DNA of 25,758 nt from Treponema sp. UBA6988 (GTDB lineage: Bacteria > Spirochaetota > Spirochaetia > Treponematales > Treponemataceae). Positions 16,660 through 25,147 of the stretch are shown piece after piece (position 1 is the stretch's first letter; every line of letters starts with the position of its first letter). The DNA lies in assembly GCA_002448445.1 (NCBI GenBank), contig DJYC01000022.1:1-25758 (forward strand), written 5' to 3'. Position numbers and translations under genes: made by a program. The notes under the pieces are model-generated. The model was not told where the DNA came from, did not search any database, and saw only the letters and a program-made list of their open reading frames with translations.

Positions 16660-16890
16660 TTTCATTGGGACAGACCCTGAGTCATGCTTCGACAGGCTCA
16701 GCGACCGCGCAGGGTGACGGATGGCGAGAAACCTACGCGGGATTGTAAGGGCGGCGCAGCCGTTCCGGTAGGAATGGAGCCGAAAGGCGGAACCCTGGAA
16801 AGCCCGTGACGCAGAGGCATGTTCGGTCGGATTAGCCAAAAGGCAAAATGGTAGAGCAAGTAGAATTACCGTCCTAAAGACTAGCGTCCT
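16660..16890 (-). repeat. dispersed mosaic repeat, copy C (inverted), fused to a TTCGACAGGCTCA module
   Basis: Read on the minus strand this begins with two 15-bp units (GGACGCTAGTCTTTA, then GGACGGTAATTCTAC), followed by GCTCTACCATTTT, TTGGCTAAT and CATGCCT, all shared with copy B. It then has AGGGTTCCG and a hairpin TTCC/GGAA next to GCCGCCCTTACA, as in copies A and E. The far end carries TTCGACAGGCTCA (16688-16700, plus strand) and CAGGGTGACGG (16710-16720), which recur in copy D. The element fills the gap between two divergent promoters, ending 15 bp before one -35 and starting some 20 bp from the other. Confidence 0.75.
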
Positions 16891-16904
16891 AGAGGCTTTT
16901 ATAT

Positions 16905-16933
16905 TTGCACTAAAGTCTTTTTTTTGGTATAGT
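16905..16933 (+). promoter_or_regulatory. promoter of the RNase II family gene, leaderless arrangement
   Basis: -35 TTGCAC (16905-16910), 17-bp spacer that includes a run of eight T, -10 TATAGT (16928-16933), 6 nt, then ATG 16940. No Shine-Dalgarno site. Confidence 0.7.
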
Positions 16934-16939
16934 TGCCGT

Positions 16940-18895
16940 ATGGTTAAAGCAAATTCCCTGGTTTTGTATAAAAATACGGTTGCGATTGTTCTTTCGGAGG
17001 ACAAGGGCAAGTTTTCCATTAAGTACCGTTCTCTTCCGGCTACTGCGACAAAACCTGCCCAGTTTGCGGAGCAGAGCGTTAGGGCTAAGGATTTTATCCT
17101 TTTGCACGAGGGGCCTGCCTCTTTGGAGAAGGCTCTGGACCTTGCCGACCGGGACGCTTGCAGGGAAGAGGATTTGTATGATACGGAAAGTTCCAATCCT
17201 CTTGCCGTCCAGATTAAGGAGTGCTGGGAACTTTTGTCTGCCGATGAAGAGACTGCCCAGACTCCCATGCCGCTTGACGAGCTTTGTTCGCTTTTCCACG
17301 GGACTTTTGATGCGGACGAGGCCTACTGCCTTTACCTTTCGCTAAAGAACACGGTCTATTTTTCCCAGCTTTTGAAGGAGCAGCTTAACGGAAAGCTTGT
17401 TTTTCTTCCGCGCTCAAAGGAAGAGATTGATTCTATGGTCAAGAAGGCCATGCTTAAGGGAAAGGAGGCTGAGCTTAGGGAGGAATTCCTTGGCCGCCTA
17501 AAAGCCAGAAAGCTTGAACTTCCTCAGGACGGAATTTACATGGGGGACGTTGAAGCTCTTGCTCTTGGTAAGACGGACAAAAGCCGCACTTTGCACGATG
17601 CCCATATAAAGGAAACCCCTGAAAGTGCACACAAGGTTCTTCTGGAGACAGGCATTTGGGACATTACCAGAAATCCCTATCCTTTGCGCTGGGGGCTTAG
17701 CATGCAGTCCGCTACGGAAGGGCTTTCTTCTCCGCCAAAGGATGAGGAGCGCGTAAGGGTGGGCGGTATTGCCTGGGCAATAGACAGCGAGTGGTCTGCC
17801 GACCCGGATGATGCCGTTGCCTATGACGGTGAGTATCTTTGGATTCACATTGCGGATCCTGCAAGTACGGTTATGCCCGACTCTTCAATAGACAAGTCTG
17901 CCCGCGCAAGGGGTTCTACGCTTTACATACCGGAGGGGGCTTCCCGTATGCTTTGCGAGGATTCGCTTTCTGACTATGCGCTTGGGCTTAACGAGATTAG
18001 CTTTGCTCTTTCCTTTAGGCTAAAGATAAATAAGGAAGATGCTACTATAGAAGAGTGCTCGGTTCTTAAGACTGTTGTGGACGTAAAGAGGCTTACCTAC
18101 AAGGCGGCTGATGAGCAGTGCGAAAGTCCAGAGCTTAAGCCTTTGTTTGATATTGCATGGGCCAATATAGAGAAGAGGAAAAAATCTGGTTCCGTTCAGA
18201 TAGACATTCCTGAGGTTCACATAAATGTTGATCCGGAGACAAAGAAGGTGGAGATTCTGCCGGACACGCATTATAGGAGCCAGGACATGATCCGCGAGAT
18301 GATGCTTCTTGCCGGAGAGGGTGCCGCACGCTTTGCTTTTAAGAACAACATTCCATTTCCTTTTGTTAGCCAGGATGCGCCCGCTATGCCAGCCCCAGAG
18401 GAGATTCCGTCTGGTCTTGCTGGGCAGTTCAGGATTCGCCGTTGCATGAGGAGGCGCTCTGTTGGCGTAACCCCTTCCATGCACTGTGGTCTTGGCCTTG
18501 CAATGTACAGCCAGGTAACAAGCCCTCTTCGCCGCTACGGAGACTTGATTGGCCACGAGCAGCTTAGGGCTTTTTTGGACGGTCGGGAGCTTTTGGACAA
18601 GGACACAATGCTTATGCGTGTTAGCGAAGGTGATGCCGCTTCTGTTGCCGCCCACAAGGCTGAGCGAAAAAGCAACATGCACTGGACGCTTGTCTATCTT
18701 TTGCAGAACCCGGGCTGGGTTGGGGATGCTGTTTGCGTGGACCTTGGCGGAAAGCAGCCCCAGTGGTTCATTCCGTCGCTTGGACTTGAGACCTACATGA
18801 CGCCCAATAATCCTGTTGAGCTTAACGGCGTGCTTAGGGTAAAGCCTTCCAAGATAAACCTTAGCGAGCTTACGGTGGATTTTGTGGAGGCCTAG
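16940..18895 (+). CDS. RNase II/VacB-family 3'-5' exoribonuclease
   Basis: 651 residues. The RNB catalytic domain covers about 270-590. Its metal-binding cluster has the family spacing: D282, D288, D290 and D291 in IDSEWSADPDDA (D-x5-D-x-D-D). The second hallmark, YSQVTSPLRRYGDLIGH, sits at 523-539 with R531 and R532. The N-terminal 250 residues are divergent, with a possible beta-barrel RNA-binding start and then helical linker, and no clear pair of cold-shock domains. The C-terminal S1-like region is short. Processive 3'-5' RNA decay in the cytoplasm is the family role. It stands alone, with repeats on both sides, and starts at ATG 16940 directly behind its promoter. Confidence 0.85.
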   Translation: MVKANSLVLYKNTVAIVLSEDKGKFSIKYRSLPATATKPAQFAEQSVRAKDFILLHEGPASLEKALDLADRDACREEDLYDTESSNPLAVQIKECWELLSADEETAQTPMPLDELCSLFHGTFDADEAYCLYLSLKNTVYFSQLLKEQLNGKLVFLPRSKEEIDSMVKKAMLKGKEAELREEFLGRLKARKLELPQDGIYMGDVEALALGKTDKSRTLHDAHIKETPESAHKVLLETGIWDITRNPYPLRWGLSMQSATEGLSSPPKDEERVRVGGIAWAIDSEWSADPDDAVAYDGEYLWIHIADPASTVMPDSSIDKSARARGSTLYIPEGASRMLCEDSLSDYALGLNEISFALSFRLKINKEDATIEECSVLKTVVDVKRLTYKAADEQCESPELKPLFDIAWANIEKRKKSGSVQIDIPEVHINVDPETKKVEILPDTHYRSQDMIREMMLLAGEGAARFAFKNNIPFPFVSQDAPAMPAPEEIPSGLAGQFRIRRCMRRRSVGVTPSMHCGLGLAMYSQVTSPLRRYGDLIGHEQLRAFLDGRELLDKDTMLMRVSEGDAASVAAHKAERKSNMHWTLVYLLQNPGWVGDAVCVDLGGKQPQWFIPSLGLETYMTPNNPVELNGVLRVKPSKINLSELTVDFVEA

Positions 18896-18904
18896 TGTTG
18901 TATA

Positions 18905-19095
18905 TAAATATAGATTGTCATTCCGAACGCTACGCCACGACCATACGCACTTGCTTTGGTCGTGTGTTTCGGAATCTGTAGACGTTAGCGGTTGGTGAGC
19001 CTGTCGAACCACGGTTGGTGAGCGTGGCTTTGCCCAAGTCGAACCGCGGATGGATGGTGGAACAGACCATGAGGCAAGTTCAGGGTGACGGCCGG
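18905..19095 (+). repeat. dispersed repeat, copy D (hairpin plus TGAGCCTGTCGAA module)
   Basis: The gap between the RNase gene and lysC holds a two-part hairpin (18920-18975): outer ATTCCGAA with TTCGGAAT and inner CACGACCA with TGGTCGTG. It is followed by a 12-bp direct repeat CGGTTGGTGAGC (18989 and 19012, period 23), TGAGCCTGTCGAA (18996-19008, inverse of the motif in copy C) and CAGGGTGACGG (19081-19091, same strand as in copy C). It lacks the GGACGGTA end. The hairpin may also act in ending RNase mRNA, but there is no T-run after it. No riboswitch-like structure is left over before lysC. Confidence 0.65.
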
Positions 19096-19116
19096 TTATT
19101 ATTCGATATACTAGTG

Positions 19117-19145
19117 TTGAACTAAAGCTGGCATTTTGCTATTAT
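19117..19145 (+). promoter_or_regulatory. promoter of lysC, leaderless arrangement
   Basis: -35 TTGAAC (19117-19122), 17-bp spacer, -10 TATTAT (19140-19145), 7 nt, then ATG 19153. The layout leaves no room for a lysine riboswitch or leader peptide on this transcript. Confidence 0.65.
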
Positions 19146-19152
19146 AGCACAC

Positions 19153-20478
19153 ATGATAGTAATGAAGTTTGGCGGCTCTTCGGTCGCAAATGCAGAAAGA
19201 ATAAGGCACGTTGCCTCCATAATCCAGGCATATAAAGAACAGCGCCCCGTTGTTGTACTTAGCGCAATGGGGGATACCACCGACTACCTTCTTGACGCGG
19301 CAGACATGGCCGTAAAGGGTACCGTTGACATTGCTCAGGTTGAAAAGCTCCACTTTGACACAGCCACGGAGCTTGGCGTTGAAGTTCCTGCAATCAAGGA
19401 GCTTTTGAATGAGCTGCACACCCTGCTTACAGGCATTTCCATGCTCCGCGAGCTTACCAAGCGCACCCGCGACTACCTTGTCTCTTTTGGCGAGAGAATG
19501 TCCGTCCGCATGATGGCGGCATATCTTAAGAAGGAGGGGACTCCCGCCACTTTCTACGATGCATGGGATGTTGGCATGGTTAGCGATTCAAACTACATGT
19601 CTGCAGAGCTTTTGGACGAGGTTTGGCAGAACATTCCAAAGCACCTTTCTTCTTACAAAGAGGGCAAGTCTTCTGAAATCCCGATCGTAACAGGATTCAT
19701 AGCAAAGGACAAGCACGGCACAATAACGACTCTTGGACGCGGTGGCAGTGACCTTAGTGCAACGATGATTGGTGCCGCAATGAAGGCAGATGAAATCCAG
19801 ACTTGGAAGGATGTTGACGGAATTCTTACGGCAGACCCGCGCGTGGTAAAAGAGGCTCACCCAATAAGCGAAGTTACTTATGAAGAGGCCCAGGAGCTTG
19901 CCATGTTCGGAAGCCAGGTCCTTCATCCCCGCAGCATGATTCCATGCAGAAAGTCCGGGACAAAGGTACGCGTAAAGAACAGCTACAACATAAAGAGCCC
20001 CGGTACCCTTATTGTGGAAAAGCATTCAGGTGCAACGCCGCCTGTTACAGCTATTACGAGCGTAAAGAACGTTAACCTTATAGACATCCAGTCAAGCCAC
20101 ATGTTTGGTGCGTCTGGATTCCTTGCCCACATTTTCAACCAGTTCCTTAAGTGGAACATAAGCGTAGACGTAATTGCTACATCCGAGGTTTCCGTGAGCC
20201 TTACGGTTAGCGGAAAGACAGAGCTTGACGGCCTTGTGGAAGATTTGAGCCGTGCTGGGGAAGTGCATGTAAAGAAGGACAAGGCCATTGTTACGGTAAT
20301 CTGTGACGCGGCACATTCAAGTTCACTTCTTGCAAAGGCTTTTGCTTCCCTTGCAAAGGAAGACATTAACGTTCAGATGATAAGCCAGGGTGCAAGCAAG
20401 GTTAACATTTCCTTCCTTGTGGACACCAACCAGGCGGACAAGACCGTATGCATTTTGCACAAGGCTTTTTTTAGCTAG
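19153..20478 (+). CDS. lysC: aspartate kinase (monofunctional)
   Basis: 441 residues. Aspartate kinase phosphorylates L-aspartate with ATP, the first step toward lysine, threonine and methionine. Seen motifs are KFGGSSV (5-11) for nucleotide binding and DVDGILTADPR (220-230), with SFGERMS in between. The C-terminal 150 residues form a pair of ACT domains, with NVNLIDIQSSHMFGASGFLA and a later VSQ-like region (INVQMISQGASKVNISF), so allosteric control by an amino acid is expected. There is no homoserine dehydrogenase domain. dapB, also of the lysine branch, follows after 62 nt on the same strand. The start sits immediately behind the promoter, and the family usually begins within a few residues of K-F-G-G. 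Confidence 0.92.
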   Translation: MIVMKFGGSSVANAERIRHVASIIQAYKEQRPVVVLSAMGDTTDYLLDAADMAVKGTVDIAQVEKLHFDTATELGVEVPAIKELLNELHTLLTGISMLRELTKRTRDYLVSFGERMSVRMMAAYLKKEGTPATFYDAWDVGMVSDSNYMSAELLDEVWQNIPKHLSSYKEGKSSEIPIVTGFIAKDKHGTITTLGRGGSDLSATMIGAAMKADEIQTWKDVDGILTADPRVVKEAHPISEVTYEEAQELAMFGSQVLHPRSMIPCRKSGTKVRVKNSYNIKSPGTLIVEKHSGATPPVTAITSVKNVNLIDIQSSHMFGASGFLAHIFNQFLKWNISVDVIATSEVSVSLTVSGKTELDGLVEDLSRAGEVHVKKDKAIVTVICDAAHSSSLLAKAFASLAKEDINVQMISQGASKVNISFLVDTNQADKTVCILHKAFFS

Positions 20479-20540
20479 TGCGGTTTGGCGGATTTAATTC
20501 GGATTTACTTATTAAAGCGAAAACTTTTTGAGGTGTATAT

Positions 20541-21332
20541 ATGAAGATTGCGTTTGTTGGTTACGGAAAGATGGGGCACATGCTGGAGAGCACAGCCATT
20601 GCTCTTGGACACGAGTCTGCGGTTACGGTGGATGTTTTTGCAAAGGACGCAAAGGTTATCGTTCCAGAAGGAGACGCAGATGCCATTGCCCGTGCGGTAA
20701 AGGAAAGCGGGGCAGAAGGCATTATAGAGTTTACCCATCCAAGCGCCGTCGTGACAAACATAAAAGCCCTTTTGCCATTGCAGCTTCCCCTTGTGGTTGG
20801 AACTACAGGTTGGAACGACAAGGTTGATGAAGTTGCAGCCCTTGCCGCAAAGTGCGGTGGAAGTCTCATGCATTCAGCAAACTTTTCCATAGGCGTTAAT
20901 ATGTTCTACCGCATCGTGGAAGAGGCTTCCCGCCTTGTTAACAACTTTGCAGAATATGATGCGGCAGTCTGGGAGATGCACCACAACCAGAAGGCAGATT
21001 CCCCGTCTGGAACGGCATTGGACATTGCCCGCCGCGTTATGTCTGGGTTAAAGCGCAAGACGGAAATTGTTACGGACGAATTCAAGCAGAGGCCCCAGCC
21101 CCAGCAGCTCCACGTCTCTAGCACAAGGTGCGGTACTGTTCCCGGAACGCACAAAGTCTTCTTTGACAGCGTTGCAGACACAATAGAACTTACACACACT
21201 GCAAGAAGCAGACAGGGCTTTGCAAGCGGGGCTGTCCACGCACTTGAAAACCTAAAGAAATTCATTGACGACGGAAGTCTTGCCAAAGGAAAAATCTACG
21301 GAATGAGCGACGTCTTCCCGGGTATGTTCTAG
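20541..21332 (+). CDS. dapB: 4-hydroxy-tetrahydrodipicolinate reductase DapB
   Basis: 263 residues. DapB reduces the dapA product with NAD(P)H in the diaminopimelate/lysine branch. Visible are the dinucleotide motif in FVGYGKMG, the VVGTTGW substrate loop, the catalytic pair H147-H148 in EMHHNQKADSPSGTA, and G157-T158 of the substrate-binding loop. GAGGTG (20530-20535) lies 5 nt before ATG 20541. A weak promoter could sit in the 62-nt gap after lysC (AT-rich, no good hexamer pair), so co-transcription with lysC is the simpler reading. The HD-GYP gene begins 2 nt after its stop. Confidence 0.93.
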   Translation: MKIAFVGYGKMGHMLESTAIALGHESAVTVDVFAKDAKVIVPEGDADAIARAVKESGAEGIIEFTHPSAVVTNIKALLPLQLPLVVGTTGWNDKVDEVAALAAKCGGSLMHSANFSIGVNMFYRIVEEASRLVNNFAEYDAAVWEMHHNQKADSPSGTALDIARRVMSGLKRKTEIVTDEFKQRPQPQQLHVSSTRCGTVPGTHKVFFDSVADTIELTHTARSRQGFASGAVHALENLKKFIDDGSLAKGKIYGMSDVFPGMF

Positions 21333-21334
21333 GC

Positions 21335-22984
21335 ATGAAAAAGAAAAGCTCGGTTTCTGAAATTTCCAACGACTCTGATCCCAACTCTGTATTTGATACC
21401 GGCATGCTAAACTTGGCTGATGTTACCCAAGACTTTAGCATGGATGAACTTGACCGCTGGAACACTCTTGTTGGTCTTGTTCAGTCTGTGATTGCTTTTA
21501 TAGAGAAATTCATTCCGGGGTATACAGCCCACATATTCTACCACTCAGACGAAAGCCGTGAGTACAGGGAAATAGACAGGGAAGGTGTCTCCACTATTCC
21601 TGAGGATTCAATTTTTATAGGCTGCCTTTCCATGGTTACGGAGACGGTTCCTCTTGCCCAGTTCTTTAGCGACTACGGCATTGATGATCCGATTATCAGC
21701 CACTTCCTTCAGAATGTTTACCAGGGTGAATACATAGTTCCCATTGTCCACAGCTTTGAGCTTCTTGCATTCATAATCATTGGCACAAGCAACGAATATT
21801 TTGCCGACGCAGAATCTTCGCTGGATCCTTCCAAGGTATATTTCCTTAACAAGCTTGCCGCCAGAATGCGGGTGAACCTGTATGCCGCATCCGTTTCAGA
21901 CAGGCGTCAGAGGGAACTTTTGCACATGACGCAGTTCCCGCTTTCACTGCAAAGGCACAGCTCCTTAAACGAAGTGTTTGCAAACCTATTGGACGACTTG
22001 CGCTCCCAGATTGAATTTGATGCTGGTGTCTGCTATGCCTACGAGCAGGAAACCAATATGCTTGTTCCCTTTGCTAAGAAGGGCATTTCCGGCCGTGTTG
22101 CCAAGCTTAAGGTTGGAAGCGGAATTTCGGGGCAGGTCTTTGACTCTAAGCGCAGCATCTTTGTTCCGTCCAGAAAGGAGCATCCCTTCTATTCACTTGT
22201 GGAAAAGGAATCTTTTATTGACGGTTCCTTTATCTCCGTTCCCTTTGGCAATGACAAGACGTGGATTGGGGTTATAACACTCTGCCGCCACGAGGGCAAC
22301 CCAAAGTCTTTTGGCGTAGAACACCGTTACATGCTGGAAATTGCGTCATCATTCATTGCAAGCGACATAACAAGCCGCCAGCTCTACCAGAAGCTGGATG
22401 AATCAAGCTTTGCCGTCGTAAAGTCCCTAACCTGTGCACTGGAGGCAAAGGACAAGTATACGGAAGGCCACTCCGACCGCGTAAAGGAATATGCTGTTAA
22501 CATTGCGCAGCGCCTAGGCTATACTGATGAGCAGATTCACCAGATACGATACGGTGCAATGCTTCACGATATTGGAAAGATTGGCATAGGGGATGACATC
22601 CTTAACAAGAGGACTCGTCTTAGCGATGAGGAATACAAGAAGATTAAGCAGCATACGGAGATAGGCTACCATATTCTGGACAACAATTCTTTCTTTGACG
22701 ATGTAAAGGATTTTGTACGCTACCACCACGAGACCCTAAAGGGGACTGGCTATTACGGAAAGAAGCTTGGTGAATACCCGGAAGGGGCAATGATTGTAAG
22801 CTGCGCCGACATTTTTGATGCGCTTACCTCCCAGCGTCCTTACAGAAAGCCGCTTACCATAGACAAGGCCTTGTGCGAGCTTAAGAAACTTGTTGGGCTT
22901 AATTTTCCAGAATATGTCTACAATGCTTTTGAAAAGTACGTCCGTTCGGAAGAATTTACGAAGTATTTCGAATCTTTAAAATGA
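21335..22984 (+). CDS. GAF/HD-GYP-type protein, probable c-di-GMP phosphodiesterase with a GYY motif
   Basis: 549 residues, no membrane segment. Residues 40-190 look like a degenerate GAF-type fold. About 210-350 is a clearer GAF domain (VGSGISGQVF, FISVPFG). The HD-GYP domain starts near 365: HSDRV (379-383), HDIGKIGI (411-418), HHE (464-466), then G472-Y-Y and SCADIFDALTSQRPYRKP. The usual G-Y-P signature is G-Y-Y, and the D-G before it is K-G. All metal-binding His/Asp positions I can place are present, so phosphodiesterase activity is plausible but not assured. It is translationally close to dapB (2-nt gap, no strong ribosome site), an odd pairing of lysine synthesis with signalling. The signal sensed by the GAF domains is unknown. 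Confidence 0.85.
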   Translation: MKKKSSVSEISNDSDPNSVFDTGMLNLADVTQDFSMDELDRWNTLVGLVQSVIAFIEKFIPGYTAHIFYHSDESREYREIDREGVSTIPEDSIFIGCLSMVTETVPLAQFFSDYGIDDPIISHFLQNVYQGEYIVPIVHSFELLAFIIIGTSNEYFADAESSLDPSKVYFLNKLAARMRVNLYAASVSDRRQRELLHMTQFPLSLQRHSSLNEVFANLLDDLRSQIEFDAGVCYAYEQETNMLVPFAKKGISGRVAKLKVGSGISGQVFDSKRSIFVPSRKEHPFYSLVEKESFIDGSFISVPFGNDKTWIGVITLCRHEGNPKSFGVEHRYMLEIASSFIASDITSRQLYQKLDESSFAVVKSLTCALEAKDKYTEGHSDRVKEYAVNIAQRLGYTDEQIHQIRYGAMLHDIGKIGIGDDILNKRTRLSDEEYKKIKQHTEIGYHILDNNSFFDDVKDFVRYHHETLKGTGYYGKKLGEYPEGAMIVSCADIFDALTSQRPYRKPLTIDKALCELKKLVGLNFPEYVYNAFEKYVRSEEFTKYFESLK

Positions 22985-22997
22985 CTTGGGGGAAGAA

Positions 22998-23798
22998 ATG
23001 CTTTTTGCAGTTGACATAGGAAACACAAACATAGTTGCCGCTCTTTTTGACGGAAAGAACCTTCGTAACCAATGGAGGATAGCAAGCGACTCCCGCCGTA
23101 CAGGGGATGAATATTCAAGCGTAATTTCCACCCTGATACGCGACGAAAACATTCAGGCAAAGGATATAGACAAAGCCATAATAAGTTCCGTAGTACCAGA
23201 TTTATTGGGGCCTTTTGTTACGGTTAGCCAGCGCCTTACAAAGAAAAAGCCCTTCGTTCTTTCTTCTGCCCTTGCTTTTTCCGGCCAACTTCCGGTAAGG
23301 CTTCCTGAAGGTTCTACCCACGAGCTTGGAACAGACCTTTTGTGCAATGCGGTTGGTGCATGGGAACTTTTCCACGGTGCAAATATTGTCGTTGACTTTG
23401 GAACAGCACTCACCCTTACCGTTACGGACTCAAAGGGAATAATCCGCGGCATTACAATTTCTCCGGGCCTTAGGACTGCAATCCATGCCCTTGCCACAAA
23501 CACCGCCCAGCTGCCTATTGTTCCACTGGAAGCCCCATCTTCCAGCCTTGGCTCCACAACAAAGGAAGCTATTCAGGCTGGGGTTGTCCTTGGCTACAAG
23601 GGGCTTGTTGAATACCTTATTTCCCGCGTAAAGGACGACTTGTATGCTGCATCAGGGGACAGACAGGATAGCGTAAGCGTTGTTGCCACCGGCGGCCTTA
23701 ATAGCGTGCTAAAGCCCATAACGGATTCATTCGTTGTGGTGGACAAGGAACTTACACTAAAAGGTCTAAGGACAATAAGCGACATCTGCTGCCGTTAA
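22998..23798 (+). CDS. coaX: type III pantothenate kinase CoaX
   Basis: 266 residues. CoaX phosphorylates pantothenate, the first step of coenzyme A synthesis. The ASKHA nucleotide motifs are visible: an N-terminal MLFAVDIGNTN (Asp6), GTDLLCNAVGAWE with the conserved Asp (the Arg that often follows is Leu here), VVDFGTALT, and a late ATGGL. ATG 22998 is chosen over the in-frame TTG 22986 because GGGGGA (22988-22993) lies just ahead and M-L-F-A-V-D-I-G-N-T-N is the family N-terminus. It follows the HD-GYP gene by 13 nt and probably ends this operon; repeat copy E comes next. Confidence 0.92.
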   Translation: MLFAVDIGNTNIVAALFDGKNLRNQWRIASDSRRTGDEYSSVISTLIRDENIQAKDIDKAIISSVVPDLLGPFVTVSQRLTKKKPFVLSSALAFSGQLPVRLPEGSTHELGTDLLCNAVGAWELFHGANIVVDFGTALTLTVTDSKGIIRGITISPGLRTAIHALATNTAQLPIVPLEAPSSSLGSTTKEAIQAGVVLGYKGLVEYLISRVKDDLYAASGDRQDSVSVVATGGLNSVLKPITDSFVVVDKELTLKGLRTISDICCR

Positions 23799-23828
23799 GA
23801 TATGACGTTGTTTTGAGGCAATTTTATA

Positions 23829-24000
23829 CCTACGCCGCCGTGTAGGGGCGCGCAGCGTTCCGAAGGAATGGAGCGGTAGCGGAACCCCGGTTTTCGCAAC
23901 GAGCATGAATATGCGAAGTTTCCAGCGAAGGGCGGTGACGAAAGTAATGAAGGCCGGTTGTAGCCAAGGAATGGATGGTAGAGCCGAAAAACTACCGTCC
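23829..24000 (-). repeat. dispersed mosaic repeat, copy E (inverted)
   Basis: On the minus strand this starts with one GGACGGTAG (24000-23992), then GGCTCTACCAT, TTGGCTA, CACCGCCCTTCG, CGGGGTTCCG, a small hairpin TTCC/GGAA beside CGCCCCTACA, and CGGCGGCGTA. It lacks the A/T hairpin, hairpin 2 and hairpin 3 of copies A and B. It separates the convergent ends of coaX and the FN3/TPR-like gene, and I see no other feature in that 222-nt gap. Confidence 0.7.
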
Positions 24001-24020
24001 AAATAAAGAAAAAGACTTTC

Positions 24021-25109
24021 TTATTCCTCTACAGGCAGCGTGTAAAGGTCCAGGGCACTCTTTGACCATTTTCTGGTAAGAGCCGGGTAGCTGTCCCTTA
24101 AAAGAAGGAACTGGTTGAGTGCCTTGGGGTACTGGGCCATAAAGTAGTAGCATTCACCAAGGTAGAAGTTTGCGCGGTTTGTGACGGAGACTGAGCGGTT
24201 CTGCATAAGGAACTGCTCCAGGTCTTTCGCGGCCTGGCTCCACCTTTTGTTTATGAATGCACCCTTCAGAACGTCAAAGAGAAGGTAGTCGTCTCCGCCT
24301 GCCGGGCTTACCGTATCTTCCGAAAAGACATACATTGGCAGAAGTTCCGGCTGGTCGGAGGCTTTTGGCTTGCTTTCCTTTATGAGGGTAGCCGCTTTTT
24401 TATTTGCCTCTTTGCCTATCTGCCCCTTTGACTTTTTGGGAGTACCGTCTTCGCTAAGAATGTTCATGTAGGGAAGGGGCTGCTCTCGCATTTCTCCCTC
24501 TTCGTACTGCTTTTTTTCGGGAATCGGGAGTGCCTGGTCTGCGGAGTACTTGTTGCCGCTGACCTTTACGCCCGTGACGCTTGCGTTTACGCCGGGGAGG
24601 ATTATTGGGTAAATCTTGCCCTTCTTTGCATCGAGTGAGCCGTCAAGCTCTTCGTCGTAGTAGAGTTCACCGCCATGGATGTTTTCCTGCTTGAAGGGGG
24701 CCGGCTTTTTTTCTTCCACTTCCTTTACGATGGAAACCACTGCATAATAGTAGTTCTTGAAGTCAGCAAGGGTGTCCCTGTAGGATGTGGTAAAGGCAGG
24801 AAGCTTTGCCAGGGGCTTTAGCCCGTCCACGTCCTTGTAAGCCGTAAGGGGCCTTGTGCTCCTGTAGACTAGGATTTCGCTTATATAGGAACCGCTGGAG
24901 GCACCCTTGATTTCCTTTGGTACTGCCCATGAGACTATGATTTTGTTTGTTGAATAGGGGGCGCAGGAAATGTTTGTCACAATTGGCCTCGGGTAGGAGG
25001 TCTGTGCATGCGCGGTCTGAGCCTGTATTCCATTTGCAGTATTAAATTGTGCAAATGCCAAGAAAAGAGAAACTAATGTAAAAGCCGTTGTTTTTATATG
25101 TTTTTTCAT
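24021..25109 (-). CDS. secreted protein with FN3-like and TPR-like regions, function unknown
   Basis: 362 residues from ATG 25109. A Sec signal (charged M-K-K-H-I-K, hydrophobic core, Ala-rich end) is followed by a beta domain at about 40-130. That domain resembles a fibronectin type III unit, with KIIVSWAVP, YRSTRPL and a YYYAVVSI strand. The middle (130-280) is charged and low in structure. The last 80 residues look like a TPR hairpin: AAKDLEQFLMQN, then ANFYLGECYYFMAQYPKALNQF. No lipobox is present, so it is probably periplasmic. The TPR part suggests protein binding. The frame is open back to 25154 but that portion lies within the promoter. It diverges from the Cas2-like gene. I do not recognise a named family. 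Confidence 0.7.
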   Translation of the reverse strand: MKKHIKTTAFTLVSLFLAFAQFNTANGIQAQTAHAQTSYPRPIVTNISCAPYSTNKIIVSWAVPKEIKGASSGSYISEILVYRSTRPLTAYKDVDGLKPLAKLPAFTTSYRDTLADFKNYYYAVVSIVKEVEEKKPAPFKQENIHGGELYYDEELDGSLDAKKGKIYPIILPGVNASVTGVKVSGNKYSADQALPIPEKKQYEEGEMREQPLPYMNILSEDGTPKKSKGQIGKEANKKAATLIKESKPKASDQPELLPMYVFSEDTVSPAGGDDYLLFDVLKGAFINKRWSQAAKDLEQFLMQNRSVSVTNRANFYLGECYYFMAQYPKALNQFLLLRDSYPALTRKWSKSALDLYTLPVEE

Positions 25110-25118
25110 TTCTATTAC

Positions 25119-25147
25119 ATTATGAACCATAATTAACGGTTTGACAA
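25119..25147 (-). promoter_or_regulatory. promoter of the FN3/TPR-like gene, near-leaderless, -35 overlapping the divergent promoter
   Basis: Minus strand: -35 TTGTCA (25147-25142), 17-bp spacer, -10 CATAAT (25124-25119), 9 nt, then ATG 25109. The expected leader is only 2-3 nt. The -35 covers the same bases as the -35 of the plus-strand Cas2-like gene. Confidence 0.6.

Noticed and set aside
16604..16939. Antitoxin gene for the HipA-like kinase, or a tRNA, in the divergent gap
   Set aside because: Short open frames there fall in repeat copy C and show no helix-turn-helix pattern; no cloverleaf could be found.
18020..19012. 330-codon open frame on the minus strand over the RNase II gene
   Set aside because: The plus strand encodes clear RNB motifs across the same bases; the antisense product is Arg/Lys/His-rich with no recognisable domain and runs into the repeat.
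18896..19152. Lysine riboswitch before lysC
   Set aside because: The promoter ends 7 nt before the lysC ATG, so no leader exists; the upstream hairpins belong to the dispersed repeat.
22986..22997. TTG start for CoaX
   Set aside because: GGGGGA directly precedes ATG 22998, and the family begins at M-L-F-A-V-D-I-G-N-T-N.
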